A program made the position numbers and the translations under genes. 29,480 bases of DNA from CAYGVT01 sp964353355. Its GTDB lineage: Archaea; Thermoplasmatota; DTKX01; GCA-020343715. Numbering within the stretch: the stretch's first letter is position 1; the number at the start of each line of letters is the position of its first letter. The stretch spans positions 1-29,480 of the forward strand of contig CAYGVT010000095.1 in the NCBI GenBank assembly GCA_964353355.1. The letters are read 5' to 3'. Positions 15,004 through 23,109 of the stretch are shown here, piece after piece. Below the pieces are notes generated by a model. It searched no databases, was not told where the DNA came from, and saw only the letters and a program-made list of their open reading frames with translations.

Positions 15004-15978
15004 GTGAGGCTCAGCAGGCCCGTCAAGGACCTCTCCGTCGGCGCGGACACGACAGTCCCCGAGCTCGTCGAGGCCATGGGCCGCTCCGGTGGGTTCAGCG
15101 CCACCAAGCTCGCCGAGGCCGCGGACATCCTCGCGCGCATGGTCGACGACCCGCGCATGTACACCTTCCTGTCCTTCCCCGCGTGCATCGTCTCCACCGG
15201 GGCACGGGGCCTCCTGGTCGACATGGTCCGGCGCGGCTGGGTCGACTGCATCGTGACCACCTGCGGCACGCTCGACCACGACATCGCGCGCACCGTCGGC
15301 GACTACCACCACGGCACCTTCGAGGCCGACGACCGCGAGCTGCACCGCGAGGGCGTGCATCGGCTCGGCAACGTGTTCATCGGCGAGCGGGCCTACGGCC
15401 CCGCCATCGAGGGCTTCATGATGCCGCTGCTCGAGGACCTCTACGAGGCGGGCCGCAGGCAGATGAGCACGCGCGAGCTCTGCGAGGAGATAGGCAGGCG
15501 GCTCCACAGCAAACGCTCGCTCCTCACCGCGGCGCTCGAGGCGCGCGTGCCCATCTACATCCCTGGCATCTCCGACGGCGCGGTCGGCTCCAACCTGTGG
15601 ATGTTCTGCCAGGAGCACAAGGACCTCATCGTCAACCCCGTGCTCGACGAGCGCGAGCTCGCCGACATCGTCTTCACCCACAGGCGCACGGGCGCGGTCC
15701 TGCTCGGCGGGGGCATCTCCAAGCACCACGTCATCTGGTGGAACCAGTTCAAGGACGGGCTCGACCTCGTGGTCTCGGTCACGACCGCCGTCGAGTACGA
15801 CGGCTCGCTCTCGGGCGCGCGCGTCCGCGAGGCCGTGTCGTGGGGCAAGGTGTCCGAGCGCGCGAGGTACGTCACGCTCGAGGCGGACATCACGCTCGCG
15901 CTGCCGCTGCTCGTCTCCTCCGTGGCCGCCAGGGTCGATGGCGGCAAGGGCAGGGCAAGGAAGGGGCGCTCCCGCTAG
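15004..15978 (+). CDS. dys: deoxyhypusine synthase
   Basis: This enzyme transfers the aminobutyl group of spermidine to one lysine of translation factor aIF5A, using NAD, as the first step of hypusine formation. The GTG at 15004 gives 324 residues and follows GGTGG by 5 bases; an in-frame ATG at 14968 would add 12 residues but overlaps the presumed TATA box. Clear family motifs are FLSFPACIVSTGARGLL, TTCGTLDHDIART, PGISDGAVGSN, the catalytic lysine in LLGGGISKHH (Lys240), and TTAVEYDGSLSGARVREAVSWGK. The last motif matches the human enzyme closely. The C-terminus adds a short basic tail (GGKGRARKGRSR). The target aIF5A is not in the window. The gene appears to be transcribed alone. Confidence 0.93.
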   Translation: MRLSRPVKDLSVGADTTVPELVEAMGRSGGFSATKLAEAADILARMVDDPRMYTFLSFPACIVSTGARGLLVDMVRRGWVDCIVTTCGTLDHDIARTVGDYHHGTFEADDRELHREGVHRLGNVFIGERAYGPAIEGFMMPLLEDLYEAGRRQMSTRELCEEIGRRLHSKRSLLTAALEARVPIYIPGISDGAVGSNLWMFCQEHKDLIVNPVLDERELADIVFTHRRTGAVLLGGGISKHHVIWWNQFKDGLDLVVSVTTAVEYDGSLSGARVREAVSWGKVSERARYVTLEADITLALPLLVSSVAARVDGGKGRARKGRSR

Positions 15979-16011
15979 GGGATGGCATTTCCGGACTCGG
16001 CGCACGGCATC

Positions 16012-17436
16012 TCACTTCTTCCTCAGCGCGGCGGCCTCCGCCGCGGCGGCGGCCGCCATCGCGGCCGCCTCCTCCTTGGCCTTGCGCTCGAGCTCCCACT
16101 CCTCGGGCATGAGGTACCTGTGGATGCCGTCCGCGGCCGCGTGCCCCTGCACGATGGCCTGGACCACGGTCGCGGGGCCGAGCACGGCGTCGCCGCCCGC
16201 GAACACCCCGGGCCTCGTGGACATGCCGGTCGCCTCGTCCACCTTGACCGACGACCACTTGGTGAGCTCGATGCCGTCCTCGGGCGCGACCCAGCCCAGC
16301 TGGGGCTCCTGGCTGACCGCGGGGATGACCATGTCGGTAGGCACGACGAACTCCGTGCCCGGTATCGGCACGGGCCGCGCGCGGCCGGACGCGTCGGGCT
16401 CGCCGAGCTGCATCTTGAGGCACTCGACGCCCGTCACGCGCCCGTCCTTGCCCAGGATGCGGGTGGGGGCGACCAGGAAGTGGAACTTGACGCCCTCCTC
16501 CTCGGCCTCGTGGATCTCCTCCTCGTTGGCGGGCGCCTCCTTGAGCGTGCGCCGGTAGAGGATGGTGGCCTCGCGCCCGAGCCTCAGCGAGCTGCGGGCG
16601 ATGTCCACGGCCACGTTGCCGCAGCCGATGATGCTGATGCGAGACGGCAGCTCCACGTGCTCGCCCATTGCGAGCGCCGCGAGTATCTCGGACGCGGAGG
16701 CGACGCCCTTGAGGTCCTCACCCTCGATGCCGAGCCGCTTGGGCTCCATCGCACCCACGCCGATGAAGACCGCATGGTAGCCGAGCTTGAAGAGGTCCCC
16801 GATGGACCTGTCCTTGCCCACCTCGGTGCCGAGCTCGAGCTCGACCCCCATCGCGATGAGCTGGTCGAGGTCCCTCTGGAACACCTCGCGCGGGAGCCTG
16901 AATGTTGGGATGCCCGCCACGAGCGTGCCGCCAGCGACCCCGAGGCGGTCGAAGACGGTCACCGCGTACCCCTTGCGTCTCATGTCGTTGGCGACCGTGA
17001 GCCCCGCGGGGCCCGCGCCGATGACGGCCACGCGCCTGCCGTTGTCGGGCGCCACAGGGGGCGTCCAGTGGTCACCGTAGTCGCACGCCGCGCGCTTGAT
17101 GTCGCGGATGGCGATGGGCTCGCCCTTCTTGCCGAGCGTGCACTGGCGCTCGCAGAAGGCGGGGCAGACGTGGCCGAGCGAGCACGGGACCGTCAGCGCC
17201 TCGCGGTTTATCCTGTAGGCCAGGTCGAAGTCGCCCTGGGCCGCCGCCCTGACGTAGTCCTTGACGGGCGCGTGCGCGGGGCACGCGTCCACGCACGGGG
17301 GTTTCTTGCACTGCAGGCACCGCTTGGCCTCCTCGATGGCCTCGTCGCGGCCGAAGCCGTGCGAGACCACCTTGAAGCTCGTGCGGCGCTCCTCCATCGG
17401 GATGAACTTGCGCTTCAGGCGGGGCTTGATGGGCAT
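16012..17436 (-). CDS. NADPH-dependent Fe-S flavoprotein (GltD/NfnB/SudA type)
   Basis: A 474-residue FAD/NAD(P)-dependent oxidoreductase of the glutamate synthase small-subunit type. ATG 17436 follows GGTGA by 6 bases and is preferred to the GTG at 17445. The N-terminal Fe-S part has CLQCKKPPCVDACPAHAP and later CSLGHVCPAFCERQC, the cysteine pattern that ligates [4Fe-4S] clusters in GltD. FAD binding is by VAVIGAGPAGLT, NADPH binding by IIGCGNVAVDIARSS, and the closing FAD motif is GVFAGGDAVLGPATVVQA. The C-terminus is a charged Ala-rich helix (about 25 residues). Neither a large glutamate synthase subunit nor the NfnA partner is adjacent, so the true electron partner is unknown; glutamate synthase, transhydrogenase or sulfide dehydrogenase roles are all possible. 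Confidence 0.88.
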   Translation of the reverse strand: MPIKPRLKRKFIPMEERRTSFKVVSHGFGRDEAIEEAKRCLQCKKPPCVDACPAHAPVKDYVRAAAQGDFDLAYRINREALTVPCSLGHVCPAFCERQCTLGKKGEPIAIRDIKRAACDYGDHWTPPVAPDNGRRVAVIGAGPAGLTVANDMRRKGYAVTVFDRLGVAGGTLVAGIPTFRLPREVFQRDLDQLIAMGVELELGTEVGKDRSIGDLFKLGYHAVFIGVGAMEPKRLGIEGEDLKGVASASEILAALAMGEHVELPSRISIIGCGNVAVDIARSSLRLGREATILYRRTLKEAPANEEEIHEAEEEGVKFHFLVAPTRILGKDGRVTGVECLKMQLGEPDASGRARPVPIPGTEFVVPTDMVIPAVSQEPQLGWVAPEDGIELTKWSSVKVDEATGMSTRPGVFAGGDAVLGPATVVQAIVQGHAAADGIHRYLMPEEWELERKAKEEAAAMAAAAAAEAAALRKK

Positions 17437-17473
17437 CCGGCTCACCTCGGGCGCGTGGGGAACCGCGGGGGTG

Positions 17474-17484
17474 CCAATTAAGTG
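17474..17484 (-). promoter_or_regulatory. probable TATA box for the Fe-S flavoprotein gene
   Basis: The minus strand reads CACTTAATTGG about 43 bases before the ATG at 17436, the only AT-rich stretch of the 204-base gap. Confidence 0.5.
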
Positions 17485-17596
17485 TTTCGACAGCGGTGAC
17501 GGTCGGGTGCCAGGACCACAGGTCGGGGCGCCCGGTGCGCTCGACGCCCTGGCGTACCGCGGCTGGCGAGCCGGCGAGGCTCATGCCAGGCCGACC

Positions 17597-17627
17597 GGCC
17601 CCGTGCCGGCAGGCAGGCCACGGGGCC
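17597..17627. terminator. 9-bp perfect hairpin after the giant FN3 gene
   Basis: GGCCCCGTG (17597-17605) and CACGGGGCC (17619-17627) are perfect inverted copies around a 13-base loop. The hairpin lies 13 bases past the stop of the 17641-21771 gene. It has no T tract, so it may serve RNA stability or be a protein-binding dyad rather than a terminator. Confidence 0.35.
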
Positions 17628-17640
17628 TGGGGGTCCAGAT

Positions 17641-20600
17641 TCACTGCATCGGCTCGAGGATGATGTCCTCCCTCGGCGGTGCCGCCCGCGCGGGCGCCGC
17701 CTTCCCCTTCCTCATGTTGAGCAGTATGAGCAGCAGGCACAGCACCGCCAGGATGAGCGCCACCAGGCCCAGGATGCCCCCGGCGTTCTCGAGCGTGGCC
17801 TCCTCCTCGATGGTCTGAAGGGGCTGCGCGACAGGCATCTCTCCAGTGTCGTAGAGGCTGGACGTGGCGCGCGCCGTGAACTCGTGGCTGCCGCTCACCT
17901 TGACCTTGATGGGAACCACGGCCACGCCATGGGCCTGCACCGACGTCGTCCCCCTGCCGACCTCCTTCTCCCCGTCGTAGAGCACCACGGTCATGTCGTC
18001 GGCCGGCGAATCGCCGTCGTTGCGCACGGTCACGAGCACGGTCACCGTGTCGCCGGGCAGCGGGTGGGAGTCGGAGAAGCTGATGTCGCCGGGCCCGATG
18101 GTCAGGTGCGCGCCCTTGAGCGTGACGGCGAGCTCGAACTGGGAGCTGAGGCCCACGGCATCGGTCGCGGTCACGCGCAGCGTCCAATCGCCGCCGGGCA
18201 GGCCCGCGGTCACCCACGTGGCCAGCGTGCCCGCGACGCCCGTCGTCGCCTGGTAGGGCTGCACGGTGGACCACGCGGATTCGCCCGCCCTCCTGGCCTC
18301 GACGACGTAGCCCGCGAGGTGCGGGTCCGATATCGAGCCCAGCACCATGACGGCGCCGGAGACGGTCGCGCCCGCCATCGGCATCGTGACCGCGATGGTC
18401 GGGGGCCTGCTGTCCACGACCGCGCGACCGTAGGTCCCGAGAACGTTGCCGACCGCGTCCCTCGCGCGCACCCACACCTCTGTCACGTCCGTGCCAAGGG
18501 CGTCGAGCCCCACGGACCAGGTGCCCCCGGAGAGCTCCGCGCCCACCCAGGTCTCCCCTGAGTCGCTGGAGGCGTCCACGGAGGAGACGCCCGAGCCCGT
18601 GTCCGCGCACGTGCCGCTGACGGACCCGTCCGCGGGCCCGAAGTAGCCGGGCGCATCCACCGTCACGGATGGCGGCGAGGCGTCCATGGTCGTGCTCGCG
18701 ACCTCGGAGCGCGCGCCCGCGTTGCCGAAGCCGTCGCGGCAATCGACGGCGAACCAGTACCTCAGTCCATCCGCGAGGCCGGTGACGTCCGCGGTCGTGC
18801 CCGAGGTCCAGTCGGAGGTGAACGCCCGCGACCCGAGGTCCTCGTCTGAGAAAGCGATGACGCGGTGCTCGACCTGCCCGATTCCCGCGTCGACCGCCGC
18901 GGTCCAGGTGAGCTTGACGGCGGTGCCCTTGGTATAGGCCGGTAAGACCATGATGGTCGCGGCCGCGGGGCCCTTGGTGTCGATGGTGGATGCCACGGCG
19001 CCCGAGCGTTCGGACTGGTGGCCGAGGGCGTCCCGCGCGACCACGCGGAAGAAGACCTCGACATCGGTGGGCAGCTCGGCGTAGTCGAACGACGTCACAG
19101 AGAGCCAGGGCGACGTGCCGATGATGGTGGCCGATGTCTGCGCCGAATCGAGAGCCATCACGACGTACTCGACCGGCTCCCCGCTCCCGTCCGCGACTCG
19201 GGACCAGGACAGGTGGACGGCGGGCCCCGGCACGAACGTGCCGGGCACATCGAACTCGGGCACGGCTGGGGGCGAGGCGTCAACCGTCGTCATCGTCGTG
19301 TCGGACCACAAGGACTCGAGCCCGAGCGCGTCGCGCGCCCTGGCCCTGAAGTGGTAGGTGGTACCGTCGGCCAGGTCCCCGACGTCGTAGCCGGGGCTGG
19401 CCAGCCACGCCGTCGTCCCGACGAGGTCGGAGAACAGAGCGTCGGTGGCCCACTCGAGCTGGTACTCGACGCCCCCCGCGCCCCTGTCCGTCGAGGCGCT
19501 CCAGCCGAGGCTGAGCGAGGTGCCGGGGATGAACGGAGGCAGCGCATCGAGCCGCGGCACGGTGGGCGGCGAGGCGTCCTGGGTGGACATGGCAAGAGCG
19601 CTCCCGTTGACATTGCCAGCCCCGTCCACGGCGACGACCTCGTACCAGTAGGTCGCGCCGTCCGCGAGGCCTGGGATCGTCATCGTGAGCGCGTCCGTCG
19701 TGTCCGTGAACACGAGCCCGGAGCCGCCCGCGCGCCCGTAGACCCTAACCATGTAGTGGTCCACGCCCGCGAGCTCGTCCGTGGCAGCGGTCCATGTGAT
19801 CGTGTTCTCCAGGCCGTCCGTGAACGCGGGCTCGGCGTCGATGGCCGGGGCGGTGGGAGCGGTCCCGTCGATGGTGGTGTTGACCGTGTCGAATGGACCC
19901 ACGTTCCCAACGTTGTCCCAGGCCCTGACGCGGAGGTACCACGTCCTGCCGGGGGTGAGGTCCGTGACCGTCTGAGAGTTGCCCAGCACGTAATCGCGCT
20001 GGTGGAAGTTCGCCATGAACCTCGCGTCCGTGGACCACTCGACCGTGTACCGGTTGACGCCAGCGCCCTCGTCGGCCGAGCCCTGCCACGACAGCTCGAG
20101 TGGGGCGTCGGGCGAGTATCTAGGGAGCTGTGCGAGACCGGGCTGTGAGGGGCCGGAGGCGTCCTGCGTGGACGAGGTGATGCCCGACCATCCCGAAGTG
20201 TAGCCGAAGTGGTCGTAGGCGGAGACACGGAAGAAGTAGGTCGTGGCGTCTGCGAGGGGGCCAACGGAGAGCCAGATACCGGAGACGGCGGAATCCACGA
20301 TGAGCGTGCCCGCCGTGAAGGAGCCCGTGGTGGAGACCTGGACCCTGTAGCCGGCCACGCCCACGCCCGCGTCTCTCGATGGGTACCACTCGAAGGTGTT
20401 CATGTTGGTGGGCGTGAAGGGGGGCTCCACCATGACGTGCGGGGCCAGCGGGGCCGCATCGTCCTGCGTGCTGAACTGCGGCACGCTCCACTCGGAGGCG
20501 TATCCGAAGTTGTCGACCGACCTTGCGCGGAAGTAATACTTCTGCTCGTTCGTGAGGCTTGAGTACGTGTAGGACGTGGTGTAGGCGACGTCGGTCACGG

Positions 20601-21771
20601 CGGAGGCGAAGTCGGCGCTCGTCGACCTCTGGACCTGGTAGTAGAGGGTGCCGATGCCAGCATCGACGGACGGCGCCCACTCCACGACGTTGCTCGTGCC
20701 CTCGGTGTAGGTGGGCTCGGCCTCCAGGACGGGGATGGATGGCGGGGACGCGTCCATGATGGTGGCCTGGGCCGCCGACCATTGCGATATGAACCCGGAC
20801 GCGTCCCTGGCCCTCACCCTAAACCAGTAGCGGGTCCCGTCCGCGAGGGGCCCAATGGTGTATGATGTGGTCCCCGATGAGATGAGGCCGAAGAGACGGC
20901 TGGGTTCGCTGGAATAGCTTTCGAAGACGCCCACCTCGTAGCACATGGACGCGAGGCCTACGTTCGGCGTAGGCGGATTGTCATTGGGCGCGGACCAGCT
21001 GATGGTGACGGAAGAGCCCCACGAATACGCGTTGAGCGAGCTGACCGCGGGGGGATTGGGGGCTTCTCTATCGACGAGGAGATACAAGTAACAATTGGAG
21101 GGGTCTATGATGAGATAATCGCCAGAGGAGGATTCGTAGGCGAGGCCGTAGTAGATATAATCGTCGGCCCCCTTGATGGCGTTCCTGAGGTAGGTTAGAG
21201 CGTTGCCGGTAATCTGGATGCTAAAGTAGCCCGAGGACCCGACGTACACAGACCCCAGGAAGTCCGCGGCCGACCCGTAGCCTTCGTAAAGCTGGTTTGC
21301 ATCCGTCACCTGGGCATCGAAGTGGAGCTGTACGACGGCCACGTAATCATCCCAATTGTTCTCGGTGGATACGTAACAGTAGAGGTAGGCGGAATCCACA
21401 TACGTCCGGTCATCGAGGCTGCCAACCTTCATACCGATGTACGGGCGATAATAGTAGTAGTAGTAGTCATTCCAGGCATATGAGTAGTAGTAGTAGTAGA
21501 GGTAGGGATTGGTGAAGGGGTCCTTATGATATTCCCCCGACCCATAGGACGGTGTCCGCACGTAGTTATAGTAGACATGCCCGCTCCTGTAGTTCCCCTC
21601 CTCACCGAACACATAGGATTGCGTCCATGCGTCCGTGTCTTCGGCGAGGACGACAATGATGGTGGTCGCCGCGAACACTGCCAGGGCAACGAGGAAGGCC
21701 GCACGGACCATCTCACGAGGCCAGTCATCGACGCTCTCGATTGCGCTCCGATCACCGAATACCAGGTACAT
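17641..21771 (-). CDS. giant surface protein: Tyr-rich N-terminal domain, eight FN3-like repeats, C-terminal anchor
   Basis: ATG 21771 follows GGAGGG by 5 bases and a TATA box near 21808, giving 1376 residues; the frame is open further upstream but that is shadow of the neighbouring gene. A membrane helix or signal (about 22-43, VRAAFLVALAVFAATTIIVVLA) is preceded by a 20-residue acidic/charged segment. Residues 45-233 form a beta-rich region extremely rich in tyrosine, possibly a jelly-roll (DNRLRE-like) module, with poly-Tyr at 90-108. From about 237 come eight FN3-like repeats of about 97 residues, each with a G-L-A-D-G-x-x-Y-x-F-R-V/A-R-A-x-D core and a D-A-S-P-P-x-x-P junction. Two Ig-like modules and a CARDB-like module (ISFSDSHPLPGDTVTVLVTV) follow, then a membrane helix (1331-1351) and a basic tail. 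Likely an adhesin or envelope scaffold. Confidence 0.85.
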   Translation of the reverse strand: MYLVFGDRSAIESVDDWPREMVRAAFLVALAVFAATTIIVVLAEDTDAWTQSYVFGEEGNYRSGHVYYNYVRTPSYGSGEYHKDPFTNPYLYYYYYSYAWNDYYYYYYRPYIGMKVGSLDDRTYVDSAYLYCYVSTENNWDDYVAVVQLHFDAQVTDANQLYEGYGSAADFLGSVYVGSSGYFSIQITGNALTYLRNAIKGADDYIYYGLAYESSSGDYLIIDPSNCYLYLLVDREAPNPPAVSSLNAYSWGSSVTISWSAPNDNPPTPNVGLASMCYEVGVFESYSSEPSRLFGLISSGTTSYTIGPLADGTRYWFRVRARDASGFISQWSAAQATIMDASPPSIPVLEAEPTYTEGTSNVVEWAPSVDAGIGTLYYQVQRSTSADFASAVTDVAYTTSYTYSSLTNEQKYYFRARSVDNFGYASEWSVPQFSTQDDAAPLAPHVMVEPPFTPTNMNTFEWYPSRDAGVGVAGYRVQVSTTGSFTAGTLIVDSAVSGIWLSVGPLADATTYFFRVSAYDHFGYTSGWSGITSSTQDASGPSQPGLAQLPRYSPDAPLELSWQGSADEGAGVNRYTVEWSTDARFMANFHQRDYVLGNSQTVTDLTPGRTWYLRVRAWDNVGNVGPFDTVNTTIDGTAPTAPAIDAEPAFTDGLENTITWTAATDELAGVDHYMVRVYGRAGGSGLVFTDTTDALTMTIPGLADGATYWYEVVAVDGAGNVNGSALAMSTQDASPPTVPRLDALPPFIPGTSLSLGWSASTDRGAGGVEYQLEWATDALFSDLVGTTAWLASPGYDVGDLADGTTYHFRARARDALGLESLWSDTTMTTVDASPPAVPEFDVPGTFVPGPAVHLSWSRVADGSGEPVEYVVMALDSAQTSATIIGTSPWLSVTSFDYAELPTDVEVFFRVVARDALGHQSERSGAVASTIDTKGPAAATIMVLPAYTKGTAVKLTWTAAVDAGIGQVEHRVIAFSDEDLGSRAFTSDWTSGTTADVTGLADGLRYWFAVDCRDGFGNAGARSEVASTTMDASPPSVTVDAPGYFGPADGSVSGTCADTGSGVSSVDASSDSGETWVGAELSGGTWSVGLDALGTDVTEVWVRARDAVGNVLGTYGRAVVDSRPPTIAVTMPMAGATVSGAVMVLGSISDPHLAGYVVEARRAGESAWSTVQPYQATTGVAGTLATWVTAGLPGGDWTLRVTATDAVGLSSQFELAVTLKGAHLTIGPGDISFSDSHPLPGDTVTVLVTVRNDGDSPADDMTVVLYDGEKEVGRGTTSVQAHGVAVVPIKVKVSGSHEFTARATSSLYDTGEMPVAQPLQTIEEEATLENAGGILGLVALILAVLCLLLILLNMRKGKAAPARAAPPREDIILEPMQ
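18655..21063 (-). repeat. eight tandem FN3-like domain repeats
   Basis: Within the giant protein, about 97-residue units recur eight times. Junctions read IMDASPPS, TQDDAAPL, TQDASGPS, TIDGTAPT, TQDASPPT, TVDASPPA, TIDTKGPA and TMDASPPS. The units are clearly diverged from one another in protein, so this is old duplication rather than recent expansion. Confidence 0.8.
21448..21504 (-). repeat. tyrosine-codon microsatellite
   Basis: On the plus strand GTA/TAG triplets repeat (for example tagtagtagtagtagtag) in two blocks, encoding YLYYYYYSY and DYYYYYYRP at residues 90-110 of the giant protein. Repeat length changes of one triplet would keep the frame. Confidence 0.85.
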
Positions 21772-21802
21772 GATTTCCCTCCGCGATGCAATCCGCGTGG
21801 CA

Positions 21803-21813
21803 GGATTTAATGC
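21803..21813 (-). promoter_or_regulatory. TATA box for the giant FN3 protein gene
   Basis: The minus strand reads GCATTAAATCC about 37 bases before ATG 21771, leaving room for the GGAGGG ribosome-binding site in the leader. Confidence 0.6.
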
Positions 21814-21826
21814 TTCTGGCCCTTTG

Positions 21827-21846
21827 ACGGACGGTCGACCGACCGT
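21827..21846. promoter_or_regulatory. 20-bp dyad upstream of the giant gene promoter
   Basis: The minus strand reads ACGGTCGGTCGACCGTCCGT; nine of the ten half-site positions pair with the other half. It lies 13 bases upstream of the TATA box and just after the acyl-CoA dehydrogenase stop. It could be a regulator-binding site; a role as a hairpin at the end of the upstream transcript is the alternative. Confidence 0.35.
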
Positions 21847-21860
21847 TCGAGCCTGCGCGC

Positions 21861-23018
21861 TCAGAACTGCTCGACCCACTCGTCGAACTGCCGCGAGACG
21901 ATGAGCCGCTGCACCTCGGACACGCCCTCGCCGAGCGCTGACGCCCACGCATCCAGCGGGTAGCGGTGGATGGGGTTGTCGACGAGAACGCCCGAGCCGC
22001 CATGCAGCAGCGCGGCCCAGTAGGTGATGGTCCTCGCGTGCTCGGTGGCGAAGAGCTTGGCGAGCGACGCGGCCATGCGGTAGTCGCGGCCCTGGTCCTT
22101 GAGCCACGCGGCTCGCCGGTAGAGGAGGCGGCCCGCCTCCATGTAAGTGGCCATGTCCGCGAACTCGGCGCGCTTGGACTGCTGGTCCCAGACGGTCTCG
22201 CCGAAGATGCGGCGCGAGTGCGCGCGCTTGTGCGCGAGGCGCAGCGCGCCCATCGCCGTCCCCATGGTCATCGAGGCCACGCCGATGCGGCCAGTGGTGA
22301 ACGTGCGCATGATGAGCTTGAAGCCCCCGTTTAGGGGGCCGATGAGGCGGTCACCGTCGACGCGCACGCCGTCGAGCGAGAGATAGGCGAGGCTCGCGGG
22401 GCTCCACACGTACTTCTTGAGCGCTCGGCGGGCAAGGCCGGGCGCGTCCCCGTCGACGATGAACAGCGACATGCCCTTGTGGGGGTCGGCGGCGTGCGGG
22501 TCCGTGACCGCGGTCACGACGTGGTAGTCGGCCTCGACGGCGTTGGTGATGAACATCTTCTTGCCGCTCAGCACCCAGCCGTCGCCGTCCTGGACTGCGC
22601 GCGTCTGGATGGCCGCCACGTCCGAGCCCGCCGTGGGCTCGGTGTTGGCGAACGAGACGACGGCCTCGCCCATCGCCGCGGGCGCGACGAACCTCTCGCG
22701 CTGGGCCTCGTTGCCGAACGTGTAGGGCGCGAACACGCCGAGCTGGTTGTTGGCGAAGACCGCTATGCCGGCGCCCGGGGAGGCCTCGGAGATGCGGTCG
22801 TACATGGTCGCGAGCTGCATCATGGGCCTCTCGCGCCAGCCGCCGCCCCCGTCGCGCTCGACCAGCAGGAGCCCCCGCTTCCCAAGCTCCCTCCAGTACT
22901 CGCGGGGGATGGCGCCGGCCTCGTGCCAGGCGGCGATGTTGGGCCTTATGTAGGAGTCGACCCACTCCACGATGCTGCGGTCGAACGCGCGGTCCTGCTC
23001 GGTGAGGTCGAAGTCCAT
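21861..23018 (-). CDS. acyl-CoA dehydrogenase
   Basis: A 385-residue flavoprotein of the acyl-CoA dehydrogenase family, which oxidises an acyl-CoA to the 2-enoyl-CoA with FAD and passes electrons to ETF. ATG 23018 is chosen because it starts the family homology (MDFDLTEQDRAF) and has GGAGG 8 bases upstream. Landmarks: FANTEPTAGSDVAAIQTRA (FAD/substrate binding), WVLSGKKMFITNA, the arginine-rich TTGRIGVASMTMG, RRIFGETVWDQQ, and the C-terminal GEGVSEVQRLIVSR where Glu364 aligns with the catalytic base of the medium-chain enzyme. Length is typical. Chain-length or branched-chain specificity cannot be read. No ETF or other beta-oxidation gene is adjacent; both neighbours are surface proteins, so it appears to be a single-gene unit. 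Confidence 0.92.
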   Translation of the reverse strand: MDFDLTEQDRAFDRSIVEWVDSYIRPNIAAWHEAGAIPREYWRELGKRGLLLVERDGGGGWRERPMMQLATMYDRISEASPGAGIAVFANNQLGVFAPYTFGNEAQRERFVAPAAMGEAVVSFANTEPTAGSDVAAIQTRAVQDGDGWVLSGKKMFITNAVEADYHVVTAVTDPHAADPHKGMSLFIVDGDAPGLARRALKKYVWSPASLAYLSLDGVRVDGDRLIGPLNGGFKLIMRTFTTGRIGVASMTMGTAMGALRLAHKRAHSRRIFGETVWDQQSKRAEFADMATYMEAGRLLYRRAAWLKDQGRDYRMAASLAKLFATEHARTITYWAALLHGGSGVLVDNPIHRYPLDAWASALGEGVSEVQRLIVSRQFDEWVEQF

Positions 23019-23053
23019 CCCACACGCCTCCGGGACGGGAGAGGCGGGCAGCA

Positions 23054-23063
23054 CGGTTAAGCC
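23054..23063 (-). promoter_or_regulatory. probable TATA box for acyl-CoA dehydrogenase
   Basis: The minus strand reads GGCTTAACCG about 40 bases before ATG 23018. Confidence 0.5.
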
Positions 23064-23109
23064 TTTCGCCCCATGGAAGAGGCGAGAGGGAGGATGTCGA
23101 GAGGCGCCG

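Noticed and set aside
14929..16005. 358-codon minus-strand frame opposite deoxyhypusine synthase
   Set aside because: Shadow composition (Ala, Val, Glu, His, Asp) without motifs; the plus-strand protein is certain.
17072..18742. 556-codon minus-strand frame across the flavoprotein/FN3 gene junction
   Set aside because: Arg/Gly-rich frame overlapping two supported genes on the same strand in another phase; no motif.
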